NCBI GenBank assembly: GCA_958352815.1
Contig: CATWQA010000007.1
Location: 8,514 to 72,513, forward strand
Reading direction: 5' to 3'
DNA length: 64,000 bases
From: an uncultured Eubacteriales bacterium
GTDB taxonomy: Bacteria; Bacillota; Clostridia; Monoglobales; Monoglobaceae
Positions 49,916-58,231 of the stretch are shown here, piece by piece. A program made the position numbers and the translations under genes. Position 1 is the first letter of the stretch. Each line of letters opens with the position of its first letter. The notes below the pieces were generated by a model. That model was not told the origin of the DNA. It did no database searches and worked only from the letters and a program-made list of their open reading frames with translations.

Positions 49916-52295
49916 TTACTTAAAATCAAATAGGTTATATTTTGACGGTGCAATGGGAACAATGCTCCAGAAAGCGGGGCTTGAGGCAGGGGGACTGCCT
50001 GAGGTCTATAATATTGAGCACCCCGACGTGGTTCTCGGTATACACAGAAAGTATGTGGAGGCAGGTGCGGATGTTATTTCTGCCAATACATTTCAGGCAA
50101 ACGAGCTGAAGCTCAGCGAAAGCGGATATTCTGTTGAGGAAATAATTTCTGCCGGTGTGAAATTGGCAAAGGAGAGCGGAGCAAAGTACGTTGCGCTGGA
50201 TATCGGTCCTTTAGGGCAGCTTATGGAGCCTATGGGAACTCTTACCTTTGAACGGGCTTACGATATGTTCAAGCGGCAGATGACAGTCGGCGAGAAATCG
50301 GGGGCGGATATAATTCTCCTTGAAACAATGTCCGACCTGTTTGAGGTTAAAGCGGCGGTTCTTGCCGCAAGGGAAAATACAGCTTTGCCCGTGTTCGTCA
50401 CGATGACTTTCCAAGAGGACGGACGAACCTTTGTAGGCTGCGACCCTAAATCTGTGGCAATTACTCTTTCGGGTCTTGGAGTTGACGCTCTGGGTGTAAA
50501 TTGTTCCTTGGGACCGGGTGAGCTTATGCCTATAATTGATGAGCTGCTGCTCTATTCAAGAGTCCCGCTTATGGTGCAGCCTAACGCAGGGCTTCCCAAA
50601 ATAGTAGACGGGGAGACGGTGTATAACATTTCTCCCGATGAATTTGCGGAATATATGAGGATTATTGCGGAAAAGGGCGGCGCTGTTCTGGGCGGGTGCT
50701 GCGGAACCGAGCCTGAATTTATAAGAAAGGTTATTGAGAGCACTAAAGACCTGACGCTTAAAAAGGCGGAGCCGCTAAAGGTAACGGCAGTGTGCTCGGG
50801 AACCAAGACCGTAATATTCGACAATGCTGTTACGGTTATCGGAGAGAGAATAAACCCCACAGGCAAGAAGAAACTGAAAGAAAAGCTTCGGGAGCAGGAT
50901 TTCGGATATTTGGTGAACGAGGCGATTGCCCAGAAAAACAGCGGCGCAGATGTTCTTGACGTAAACTGCGGATTACCTGAGATAAATGAGGCTGAAACCC
51001 TTTTGAAGGCGGTTAAGGAAATTCAAGCGGCGGTGAACCTGCCGCTCCAGCTTGACAGCAGTGATAAATCAGCTATTGAGCTAAGCATCAGAAACTATAA
51101 CGGAAAGCCGATTATTAATTCCGTAAACGGCAAAAAGGAGAGCATGGAGGCTATATTCCCTATTGCAAAGAAGTACGGAGCAGTGGTTGTCGGTCTCTGC
51201 CTTGATGAGAGCGGTATACCCGAAACGGCAGAGGAGCGGTTTAAAATTGCAGAAAATATTGTTAAAGCAGCCGAGAGCTACGGAATACCCAAAGAGGATA
51301 TAATTATTGACTGCTTGGTTTTGACGGCTTCGGCTCAGCAGAGTCTGGTTATTGAGACGATTAAGGCAATACGCCTCGTAAAAGAACGTTTAGGCGTAAA
51401 AACGGTTCTCGGCGTCAGCAACGTGTCTTTTGGTTTGCCTGCAAGACCGATTTTAAACAGTGTTTTCTTAGCTGCCGGTTTTGGCGCGGGCTTGGACAGC
51501 GCTATAGTAAATCCAATGAGCGTTGAGATTATGAAAGCGTTCAGAGGCTTTAAGGTTTTGAATAATCAGGATGTTGACGCAGCGGACTATATTGCAAGCT
51601 ATGCGAATTACAGCGGTGAAACTCCCCAATCAAGGAGCGGAGCGCAAGTATCAAGTGCATCCGATGGTGACCTGAAATCATTGATTATTGACGGCAGGCG
51701 AGATGAGACGCGGCAAAAGACTATCGAGATGATTAAGGATACCGACCCCATAAGCATAATAGATAATTACTTTATTCCCGCTCTTGACGTTGTGGGAGAT
51801 AGATATGAAAATGGAACTGTATTTTTGCCCCAGCTTATACAGTCGGCAGAGGCTGTAAAGAGCGGCTTTGAGGTTATTAAAGAGAACACTGAAAAGTCAA
51901 AGGATAACCAAAAAGGTCGAATTATTCTTGCAACCGTTGAGGGGGATATTCACGACATTGGGAAAAATATTGTAAAAATGCTTCTTGAAAATTACGGCTA
52001 TGACGTTATAGACCTAGGTAAGGATGTTCCCATACAAAAGGTTGTTGATGTGGCAATGGAAAATGATATAAGGTTGATTGGGCTCAGCGCGTTGATGACA
52101 ACAACGGTCAAGAGCATGAAGGATACAATAACCGCTCTTAAAGAGGCGGGCAGCAAGGCAAAGATTGTTGTGGGCGGCGCCGTTCTTAATGAAGAATATG
52201 TTGATTTTGTGGGCGCTGACTTTTACGGCAAGGACGCGAGAGCAACCGTAAAGGTGGCGGATATGGTGTTCGGTCATGACAAGGAGGAGATTTAG
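49902..52295 (+). CDS. metH: Cobalamin-dependent methionine synthase lacking the activation domain
   Basis: About 798 residues. Homocysteine-methyltransferase domain: YFDGAMGTML, GVNCSLGP and zinc CC pair GGCCGTEPE. Pterin-binding domain: VIGERINPTGKKKL, LQLDSSDKSA. Cap and cobalamin domains: the lower-ligand histidine motif DIHDIGKNI, then GLSALMTTT. The ~330-residue activation domain of long MetH is absent; its function is supplied by the gene just upstream. GTG at 49902 with AGGA upstream is chosen because it overlaps the partner by only 14 bp. Confidence 0.95.
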   Translation: MGVVNYLKSNRLYFDGAMGTMLQKAGLEAGGLPEVYNIEHPDVVLGIHRKYVEAGADVISANTFQANELKLSESGYSVEEIISAGVKLAKESGAKYVALDIGPLGQLMEPMGTLTFERAYDMFKRQMTVGEKSGADIILLETMSDLFEVKAAVLAARENTALPVFVTMTFQEDGRTFVGCDPKSVAITLSGLGVDALGVNCSLGPGELMPIIDELLLYSRVPLMVQPNAGLPKIVDGETVYNISPDEFAEYMRIIAEKGGAVLGGCCGTEPEFIRKVIESTKDLTLKKAEPLKVTAVCSGTKTVIFDNAVTVIGERINPTGKKKLKEKLREQDFGYLVNEAIAQKNSGADVLDVNCGLPEINEAETLLKAVKEIQAAVNLPLQLDSSDKSAIELSIRNYNGKPIINSVNGKKESMEAIFPIAKKYGAVVVGLCLDESGIPETAEERFKIAENIVKAAESYGIPKEDIIIDCLVLTASAQQSLVIETIKAIRLVKERLGVKTVLGVSNVSFGLPARPILNSVFLAAGFGAGLDSAIVNPMSVEIMKAFRGFKVLNNQDVDAADYIASYANYSGETPQSRSGAQVSSASDGDLKSLIIDGRRDETRQKTIEMIKDTDPISIIDNYFIPALDVVGDRYENGTVFLPQLIQSAEAVKSGFEVIKENTEKSKDNQKGRIILATVEGDIHDIGKNIVKMLLENYGYDVIDLGKDVPIQKVVDVAMENDIRLIGLSALMTTTVKSMKDTITALKEAGSKAKIVVGGAVLNEEYVDFVGADFYGKDARATVKVADMVFGHDKEEI

Positions 52296-53111
52296 TTGTT
52301 AATTGATTTTCATACACATGTGTTCCCTGATAAGATTGCAAAGCGGGCGATTGAAAGCCTTGAGAGCAACGTAATAAGAATGCAGGGAAAGAATTACCCC
52401 GCCGTTACCGACGGAAGCCTGGGAGAATTAATACGTACCATGGCAGAGGACGGGGTGGATTACTCCGTGGTTCTGCCTATTGCGACCACAGTTAAGCAAT
52501 CTGAGTCAATAAATCGGTTTGCAAGAGAGATTAACGGCAAGAACGGGATAATCTCTTTTGGAAGCGTCCATCCCATGCAGGAAGATTACGAAAGAGTTCT
52601 TGAAGGAATTGCGGAGGCGGGACTAAGGGGAATTAAGCTCCACCCTGAATATCAAGGAACATTTGTAACATCTCCTGAGGTTAAGCGGGTTGTGAAAAAG
52701 GCTACAGAGCTTGGACTGTATGTGGTGTTCCATGCAGGAAGAGATATAGGAATGCCTGAACCTGTCCACTGTATGCCCGAGTGCTTAAACAGCCTTCTTG
52801 ACTATGTGGACGGCAGCAAACTGATAGCTGCCCATATGGGCGGCTGGAAGCTGTGGGACGATGTGGAAAAATACATAGTCGGCACTCCTATAATGATTGA
52901 CACGTCATACGTGGGCGGATTTATGAGCCCGGAGCAGTTCAAGCGTATTGTTGAAACTCACGGAAGCGAAAAAATTCTGTACGGAACTGACCACCCGTGG
53001 GAGAGAGCGTACGATTCTAAAAGGTTTGTAGACAGTATAGGTCTTAAACAGGAGGAACTTGATAATATATATTTTAAAAACGCAATAAGGCTTTTGGATA
53101 TAGAGCTATAA
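52296..53111 (+). CDS. Amidohydrolase-family protein, paralogue of the 4.0-kb gene
   Basis: 271 residues of the same TIM-barrel family: DFHTHVFPDKIA, GIKLHPEYQ, VFHAGRD, IAAHMGGW and the late acid YGTDHPW. It shares HTHVFPD, KLHP and GGW blocks with the protein at 4036-4821. The TTG start directly follows the metH stop and has AAGGAGG 8 bases upstream, so it is co-translated with the methionine unit. The substrate is unknown. Confidence 0.88.
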   Translation: MLIDFHTHVFPDKIAKRAIESLESNVIRMQGKNYPAVTDGSLGELIRTMAEDGVDYSVVLPIATTVKQSESINRFAREINGKNGIISFGSVHPMQEDYERVLEGIAEAGLRGIKLHPEYQGTFVTSPEVKRVVKKATELGLYVVFHAGRDIGMPEPVHCMPECLNSLLDYVDGSKLIAAHMGGWKLWDDVEKYIVGTPIMIDTSYVGGFMSPEQFKRIVETHGSEKILYGTDHPWERAYDSKRFVDSIGLKQEELDNIYFKNAIRLLDIEL

Positions 53112-53300
53112 ATTTTGATAAAGGCTTTGGCGGCATTGCCGCCGCGGCTTGGGTGTGACCCAACATCTTTGATGTTGGTTGGCACGCAATATTCCGGTTT
53201 GGTTATAGTAGGCAATGTCGATAATAAAACTAAGTTGTTGCTGATGAGGGCGGAATAGGGGCTCGGCAATAGTTTTAAAGGCAAAGCCTTTATCAAAATT
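53111..53300 (-). mobile_element. MITE-like element with 19-bp terminal inverted repeats
   Basis: AATTTTGATAAAGGCTTTG at 53111-53129 is repeated inverted at 53282-53300 without a mismatch. The 190-bp interior encodes no protein. It contains, in reverse orientation, the same hairpin (CCAACATC/GATGTTGG, 53160-53178) and GTCAC tail as the 100-bp repeats at 4964 and 5269. No target-site duplication is visible. Confidence 0.75.
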
Positions 53301-53465
53301 GGATTTAAAAGTAGGGGCTTAGATGTGGAGCTACAAATGTTTTACTATATTTTATTAAAAATATAACCTAAAATTACTTGATATATTGCGCTGAATGTAG
53401 TATAATCTAAGTGCGGAGCCTATATTTAAAGGCTGAGCTATTTTAGTTAGGAGAAATGTTTAGGT
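53301..53465. other. AT-rich fmt upstream spacer with a -10-like box
   Basis: A perfect TATAAT lies at 53401-53406. No -35 box stands at 17 bases, so it is a weaker promoter candidate for fmt. No gene is present. Confidence 0.35.
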
Positions 53466-54401
53466 ATGAAGATATTGTATATGGGTACTCCCGATTTCGC
53501 TGTGCCATGCTTGGAGGCAATCGCAAAGAGCGAGGGAAATACCGTGGTCGGCGTTGTGACTCAGCCCGATAAGCCTAAGGGTAGGGGGCATAAGATGCAG
53601 CCTACACCTGTTAAGGTTAAGGCACAGGAGCACAACATTCCCGTGTATCAGCCGATCACCCTTAAAAATAACAGTTTTGCTGAGGAATTAAATAATTTAA
53701 ACCCTGACATAATTGTTGTTGTGGCTTATGGGCAGCTTCTGCCGGAATACGTTCTAAACTACCCAAAATACGGCTGCGTAAATGTTCACGGCTCGCTTCT
53801 TCCAAAGTATAGGGGAGCGGCTCCTATACAGTGGAGCGTTATAAACGGCGATAAGACCACCGGTGTTACGACCATGTACATGGACAAATCTCTTGATACC
53901 GGTGATATGATTTTAAAAGAGGAAACGGAAATCGGCGAGACGGAGACTGCGGGCGAGCTGTTTGACAGGCTGTCCGCTATGGGAGCGAAACTGATTGTAA
54001 GAACAATTGAGCTGATAGCTGAGGGCGCTGCGCCCAGGATTAAACAAAATGAGTCCCTGTCATGTTACGCACCTATGATGACAAAGGAAACCGGTCATAT
54101 AGATTGGGAAAAGTCTGCGGATGAAATAATCAACTTAATACGCGGAACCAATCCCTGGCCTCTGGCTTTCTCTATGTATAAGTCGGATACAATGAAAATT
54201 TTCCGAGCCGAAAAGGGCAATATAACAAAGAATGGAACTCCCGGAGAAATTCTGGGAATTGTCGATAAAAAGATTGAAGTACGCTGCGGCGATAAAACTT
54301 CAATTTTGATTGATGAGATACAATTTAAGGGAGGAAAACGCATGACTGTTGCAAGCTACATTAACGGTCATGACATTGAAATCGGGGAAATTTTAAAGTA
54401 G
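53466..54401 (+). CDS. fmt: Methionyl-tRNA formyltransferase
   Basis: 311 residues. The formyl-THF-binding region contains the signature HGSLLPKYRGAAPIQW; the N-terminus starts KILYMGTPDFAVPCLE. A C-terminal tRNA-binding domain (about 205-311) follows. It formylates initiator Met-tRNA. AGGAG precedes the ATG. It heads the downstream run, but the usual def and priA genes do not precede it; the MITE-like element does. Confidence 0.96.
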   Translation: MKILYMGTPDFAVPCLEAIAKSEGNTVVGVVTQPDKPKGRGHKMQPTPVKVKAQEHNIPVYQPITLKNNSFAEELNNLNPDIIVVVAYGQLLPEYVLNYPKYGCVNVHGSLLPKYRGAAPIQWSVINGDKTTGVTTMYMDKSLDTGDMILKEETEIGETETAGELFDRLSAMGAKLIVRTIELIAEGAAPRIKQNESLSCYAPMMTKETGHIDWEKSADEIINLIRGTNPWPLAFSMYKSDTMKIFRAEKGNITKNGTPGEILGIVDKKIEVRCGDKTSILIDEIQFKGGKRMTVASYINGHDIEIGEILK

Positions 54402-54418
54402 ATTTCGGAGGTATAAAA

Positions 54419-55123
54419 TTGTATTTTGGATATTTTGATTCAACTGTAATTTTGCTTATCCCTGCGATTCTTTTCGCAATGTGGGCTCAGACCAAGGTTT
54501 CGAGCACCTTTAATAAGTATTCAAGGGTCGGGAACCTGCGTGGGCTGACAGGCGAGCAGGCAGCGCGGATGATTTTAGATAATAACGGACTTACTTCCGT
54601 ACGTATACAGCGAATACACGGAAATCTGACGGATAATTATGATCCGAGAACAAATGTTGTTAATCTTTCCGATTCAACCTATGGGAGCACCAGCATAGGC
54701 GCAATAGGCGTAGCGGCGCATGAGTGCGGCCATGCTGTTCAGCACGCAACAGGTTATACGCCGATTAAAATAAGAAACGGCATTGTTCCGATTGTGAGTG
54801 CGTGTAATAAGCTCTCAATGCCGCTTATCATGCTTGGATTTATTTTGACTGCATTTGGCGGATTTGCTCCGATTATTATTGATATCGGAATACTCATGTA
54901 TGCGGCAACAGTTTTGTTCCAGCTTGTGACCCTTCCCGTAGAGTTTAATGCCAGCAGCCGTGCTCTCAAAACCCTTGAATCGTTTCAAATGCTTAACCAA
55001 CAGGAAATAGAAGGAGCTCGAAAGGTCTTGTCTGCCGCAGCGATGACATATGTAGCGGCGGCCTTTTCGGCGATTATGACATTGCTGAGACTTGTTCTGA
55101 TATCACGGAACAGACGGGATTAA
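54419..55123 (+). CDS. Membrane zinc metallopeptidase (PF04298-like)
   Basis: 234 residues with a HECGH zinc motif (VAAHECGHAVQHA) and four transmembrane helices (one N-terminal, three in the C-terminal half including IMLGFILTAFGGFAPI). The TTG start has GGAGG 8 bases upstream. The family is a membrane neutral zinc peptidase often found in this gene order between fmt and rsmB; its substrate is not known. Confidence 0.88.
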   Translation: MYFGYFDSTVILLIPAILFAMWAQTKVSSTFNKYSRVGNLRGLTGEQAARMILDNNGLTSVRIQRIHGNLTDNYDPRTNVVNLSDSTYGSTSIGAIGVAAHECGHAVQHATGYTPIKIRNGIVPIVSACNKLSMPLIMLGFILTAFGGFAPIIIDIGILMYAATVLFQLVTLPVEFNASSRALKTLESFQMLNQQEIEGARKVLSAAAMTYVAAAFSAIMTLLRLVLISRNRRD

Positions 55124-55131
55124 GGTGGCAT

Positions 55132-56424
55132 ATGAATTCAAGAGAAATTGCGCTGAATATTTTGGTAAAGCTTGACAGAGACCGCGCCTATGTAAACAAA
55201 CTGCTGGCTGCCGAATTCAGAAATGCCGATTTAAAGCCTGTGGATAAGGCTTTTATTAACGAACTGGTTCTGGGCTGTGTTAAAAACAGGTACTTGCTTG
55301 ATTATATTATTATGCAGTTTTCAAAAGTCAAAATCAAGAAAATGTCTGTTTGGGTTAGAAATATTTTAGAGCTCGGCGTGTATCAAATAATTTTTCTGGA
55401 TAAGGTTCCGAGTTCAGCGGCGTGCAACGAAAGCGTTAAGCTCGGCAGGAGATATGCAAATCGCTCCTGCGGCTTTATTAACGGTGTTTTGCGGAATATA
55501 AGCAGAGGCGCTGAGTCAGTAAGGTTCCCGGATAGCTCAGGTGATATACTTGAGTATTTATCCATTAATTATTCATTTCCCAAGTGGATGGTTAAGAAGC
55601 TGGTTGATGATTACAGTTATGAGTTTTGCGAGGATATTTTGAAATCTGCAAATGCCGTGTCTTCCGCTTTTATAAGGGCAAACGCATTAAAGGCTCCCGA
55701 AAACGAGAGTAATTTTATCAATATTCTCAGGGCTGACGGTATAGACGCATCTCCGATTGAGGAGCTTAAAGGCTGCTATGCCGTAAAGGGAGCCCTTGAC
55801 CTACATAATTCCGATACATATAAAAGGGGATTGTTTTCGGTTCAAAATCGAAGCTCACAGCTTGCATCTATTATTCTTGAGCCTAAGCCCGGGCAATTGG
55901 TGATTGACGTCTGTGCGGCGCCCGGAGGCAAGACGACGCATATAGCAGAGCTCATGGGCAATAAAGGGAAAGTTATAGCCTTTGATTTTCATGAACACAA
56001 AATATCGCAGATTAACGAAGCTGCACAAAGGCTTGGGATAACGATTATTGAAGCCTGTAGGTTCGACAGCACCATGTGTAAGCCGGAGCTCATAGGAAAG
56101 GCGGATCGCGTATTGGTTGACGCCCCCTGTTCAGGTCTCGGAGTTATGAATTCTAAGCCTGATATACGGTGGCACAGAGAAGAGGGAGATATTGCAGAGC
56201 TTAATGAAATCCAGTCAAAAATCCTCTCAAGCTCCGCAAAATATGTAAAGAGCGGCGGTTTCCTTGTGTACAGTACCTGCACGATTCTTAAAGACGAAAA
56301 CGAACGGCGTGTTAGTCGGTTCTTGTCTGAGCACAGCGATTTTGAGCTTGTTGATGAAAGAAAGCTGTTTACTCATATAGACGGGGGAAGCGGATTTTAT
56401 ATAGCTAAATTAAAAAGGACATAG
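55132..56424 (+). CDS. rsmB: 16S rRNA (cytosine-967-C5)-methyltransferase
   Basis: 430 residues. The N-terminal NusB-like RNA-binding domain starts REIALNILVKLDRDRAYVNKLL. SAM motif I is CAAPGGKTTHIAEL. The catalytic cysteines are in DAPCSGLG and YSTCTI. It methylates C967 of 16S rRNA in the small subunit. AAGGTGG precedes the ATG. Confidence 0.95.
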   Translation: MNSREIALNILVKLDRDRAYVNKLLAAEFRNADLKPVDKAFINELVLGCVKNRYLLDYIIMQFSKVKIKKMSVWVRNILELGVYQIIFLDKVPSSAACNESVKLGRRYANRSCGFINGVLRNISRGAESVRFPDSSGDILEYLSINYSFPKWMVKKLVDDYSYEFCEDILKSANAVSSAFIRANALKAPENESNFINILRADGIDASPIEELKGCYAVKGALDLHNSDTYKRGLFSVQNRSSQLASIILEPKPGQLVIDVCAAPGGKTTHIAELMGNKGKVIAFDFHEHKISQINEAAQRLGITIIEACRFDSTMCKPELIGKADRVLVDAPCSGLGVMNSKPDIRWHREEGDIAELNEIQSKILSSSAKYVKSGGFLVYSTCTILKDENERRVSRFLSEHSDFELVDERKLFTHIDGGSGFYIAKLKRT

Positions 56425-56429
56425 TTTTG

Positions 56430-57452
56430 ATGGAAAAATTAAATCTAAAGGATCTATCCCAAAGTGAGCTTGAGGAATATATTATTTCTCTGGGAGAGCC
56501 TAAATTCAGAGCCACTCAGATATATAAATGGCTGTACAGCGGCATTGAGCATGCGGATGAAATGACGAACATTTCAAAAAAGCTCCGTGAACGGATAAAA
56601 ACAGAGTGTATTATTTCGAGCGTCACCATTGAAAAAAAGTTCGTTTCGGCTCTTGACGGAACAAGGAGATATTTGTTAAAATTAGCAGACGGAAATTATG
56701 TTGAGTCCGTGCTTATGAAATATAAACATGGCTATTCAATTTGTATTTCCTCTCAGGTTGGCTGCGCTATGGGATGTAAGTTTTGCGCTTCTACAAGGGG
56801 CGGTAAAATACGCAACCTAACCGCAGGTGAAATTATTGACCAGATAATCGCCGTCCAGGGTGATATCGGTGAAAGAATATCAAATGTGGTTATGATGGGC
56901 GTAGGCGAGCCTTTGGATAATTTTGATAACGTAGTGAAATTTATTGAAAATGTTAATAATCCTTTAGGGTTAAACATAGGTCAGCGGCATATAACGGTTT
57001 CTACCTGCGGAATTGTTGACAGGATTTATGAGCTTGCCGATTTAAAGCTTCAAATTACGCTGGCGATTTCCCTTCACGCGACCGATGATAAGTCAAGAAG
57101 CGAGATTATGCCTATAAACAGAAAATACGGTATTGAAAAGGTACTAAAGGCGTGTAAGTACTACAGTGAAAAAACCGGCAGAAGACTGACCTTTGAGTAT
57201 ACGCTGATAAGAGGTGTTAATGATTTTAAGGAAAACGCCGAGAATTTGGCGGGCATCTTAAAGGGAATGTTGTGCCACGTTAATTTAATTCCCGTAAACG
57301 CAGTTGAGGGCACGGGATTTTTACCGGCAAATGATAATAATATTAAGAACTTTGTTAATATATTAGACAAGAGAGGTGTTCCGACAACTGTTCGCCGAGA
57401 GATGGGAAGCGATATTTCTGCGGCTTGCGGACAGTTGCGTTCAAAGGGTTGA
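56430..57452 (+). CDS. rlmN: Dual-specificity RNA methyltransferase
   Basis: 340 residues. A radical-SAM enzyme with cluster motif CAMGCKFC (C-x3-C-x2-C), the SAM-binding GVGEPLDNFDNV, and the C-terminal methyl-transfer cysteine in DISAACGQL. It makes 2-methyladenosine in 23S rRNA and certain tRNAs. ATG at 56430 is used; a TTG immediately precedes it. It lies 5 bp after rsmB. Confidence 0.96.
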   Translation: MEKLNLKDLSQSELEEYIISLGEPKFRATQIYKWLYSGIEHADEMTNISKKLRERIKTECIISSVTIEKKFVSALDGTRRYLLKLADGNYVESVLMKYKHGYSICISSQVGCAMGCKFCASTRGGKIRNLTAGEIIDQIIAVQGDIGERISNVVMMGVGEPLDNFDNVVKFIENVNNPLGLNIGQRHITVSTCGIVDRIYELADLKLQITLAISLHATDDKSRSEIMPINRKYGIEKVLKACKYYSEKTGRRLTFEYTLIRGVNDFKENAENLAGILKGMLCHVNLIPVNAVEGTGFLPANDNNIKNFVNILDKRGVPTTVRREMGSDISAACGQLRSKG

Positions 57453-57472
57453 TGTAGGAAGGAGAGGTTGCA

Positions 57473-58231
57473 TTGAGGTTTGACGTTCATGGTATTACGG
57501 ACACAGGATGCGTCAGAGAGTTAAACGAGGACAATTTTTGCATCTGCGGATTTAAAAATGGAACCGAACCGGGATTTTGTGTGGTTGCCGACGGTATGGG
57601 TGGGCACAATGCCGGAGAAGTTGCGAGCCGTTTGGCTATTGACTTCATTACGGATTCGCTCAATGATATTCTGGGTGATTGTGACAACCCGGATATTCCA
57701 AGAAGAATAAACGACGCCCTTAATTCCGCAAACACGAGTATATATCGTATGTCAAGAGAAGATGAGAGCCGTTTGGGAATGGGTACCACTTCGGGTATTT
57801 GCGCCTTCTATGACGGGGAGGGGTACATTGCCAATATTGGAGACAGCAGAGCGTACGCCTGCAGGAACAATGAGATTTATCAGATTACGGTAGACCATTC
57901 GATTGTGGAAGAGATGGTAGCAAACGGTACGATTACTAAAGAAGAAGCCAGGATACACCCGCAGAAGAATATTATAACAAGGGCTGTGGGAAGTGAAGAG
58001 GTCACAAAGGCGGATATTTTTGAGTATGAGTACAAAGCAGGCGACAGTATAATAATGTGCAGTGATGGTCTGTCCGGCATGGTTGAGGATGAGGATATTT
58101 TGAAAATTGTACAGCACGGTAAGAATTCAGAGGAAATTGCAACTAAGCTTCGTGATATGGCTAAGGAAAATGGCGGTGTTGACAATATTACTGTTATATC
58201 AATACGGATTTTGGAGGAGGATGCCATATGA
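57473..58231 (+). CDS. stp: PP2C-type Ser/Thr protein phosphatase
   Basis: 252 residues. Metal-binding aspartates are in LNEDNFCI, VADGMGGHNAGE and GDSRAY, with late SDGLSGM and GGVDNITVI. A TTG start has GGAGAGG upstream. Partner of the kinase encoded next: its stop shares four bases with the prkC start (ATGA-type overlap). It reverses PrkC phosphorylation. Confidence 0.95.
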   Translation: MRFDVHGITDTGCVRELNEDNFCICGFKNGTEPGFCVVADGMGGHNAGEVASRLAIDFITDSLNDILGDCDNPDIPRRINDALNSANTSIYRMSREDESRLGMGTTSGICAFYDGEGYIANIGDSRAYACRNNEIYQITVDHSIVEEMVANGTITKEEARIHPQKNIITRAVGSEEVTKADIFEYEYKAGDSIIMCSDGLSGMVEDEDILKIVQHGKNSEEIATKLRDMAKENGGVDNITVISIRILEEDAI

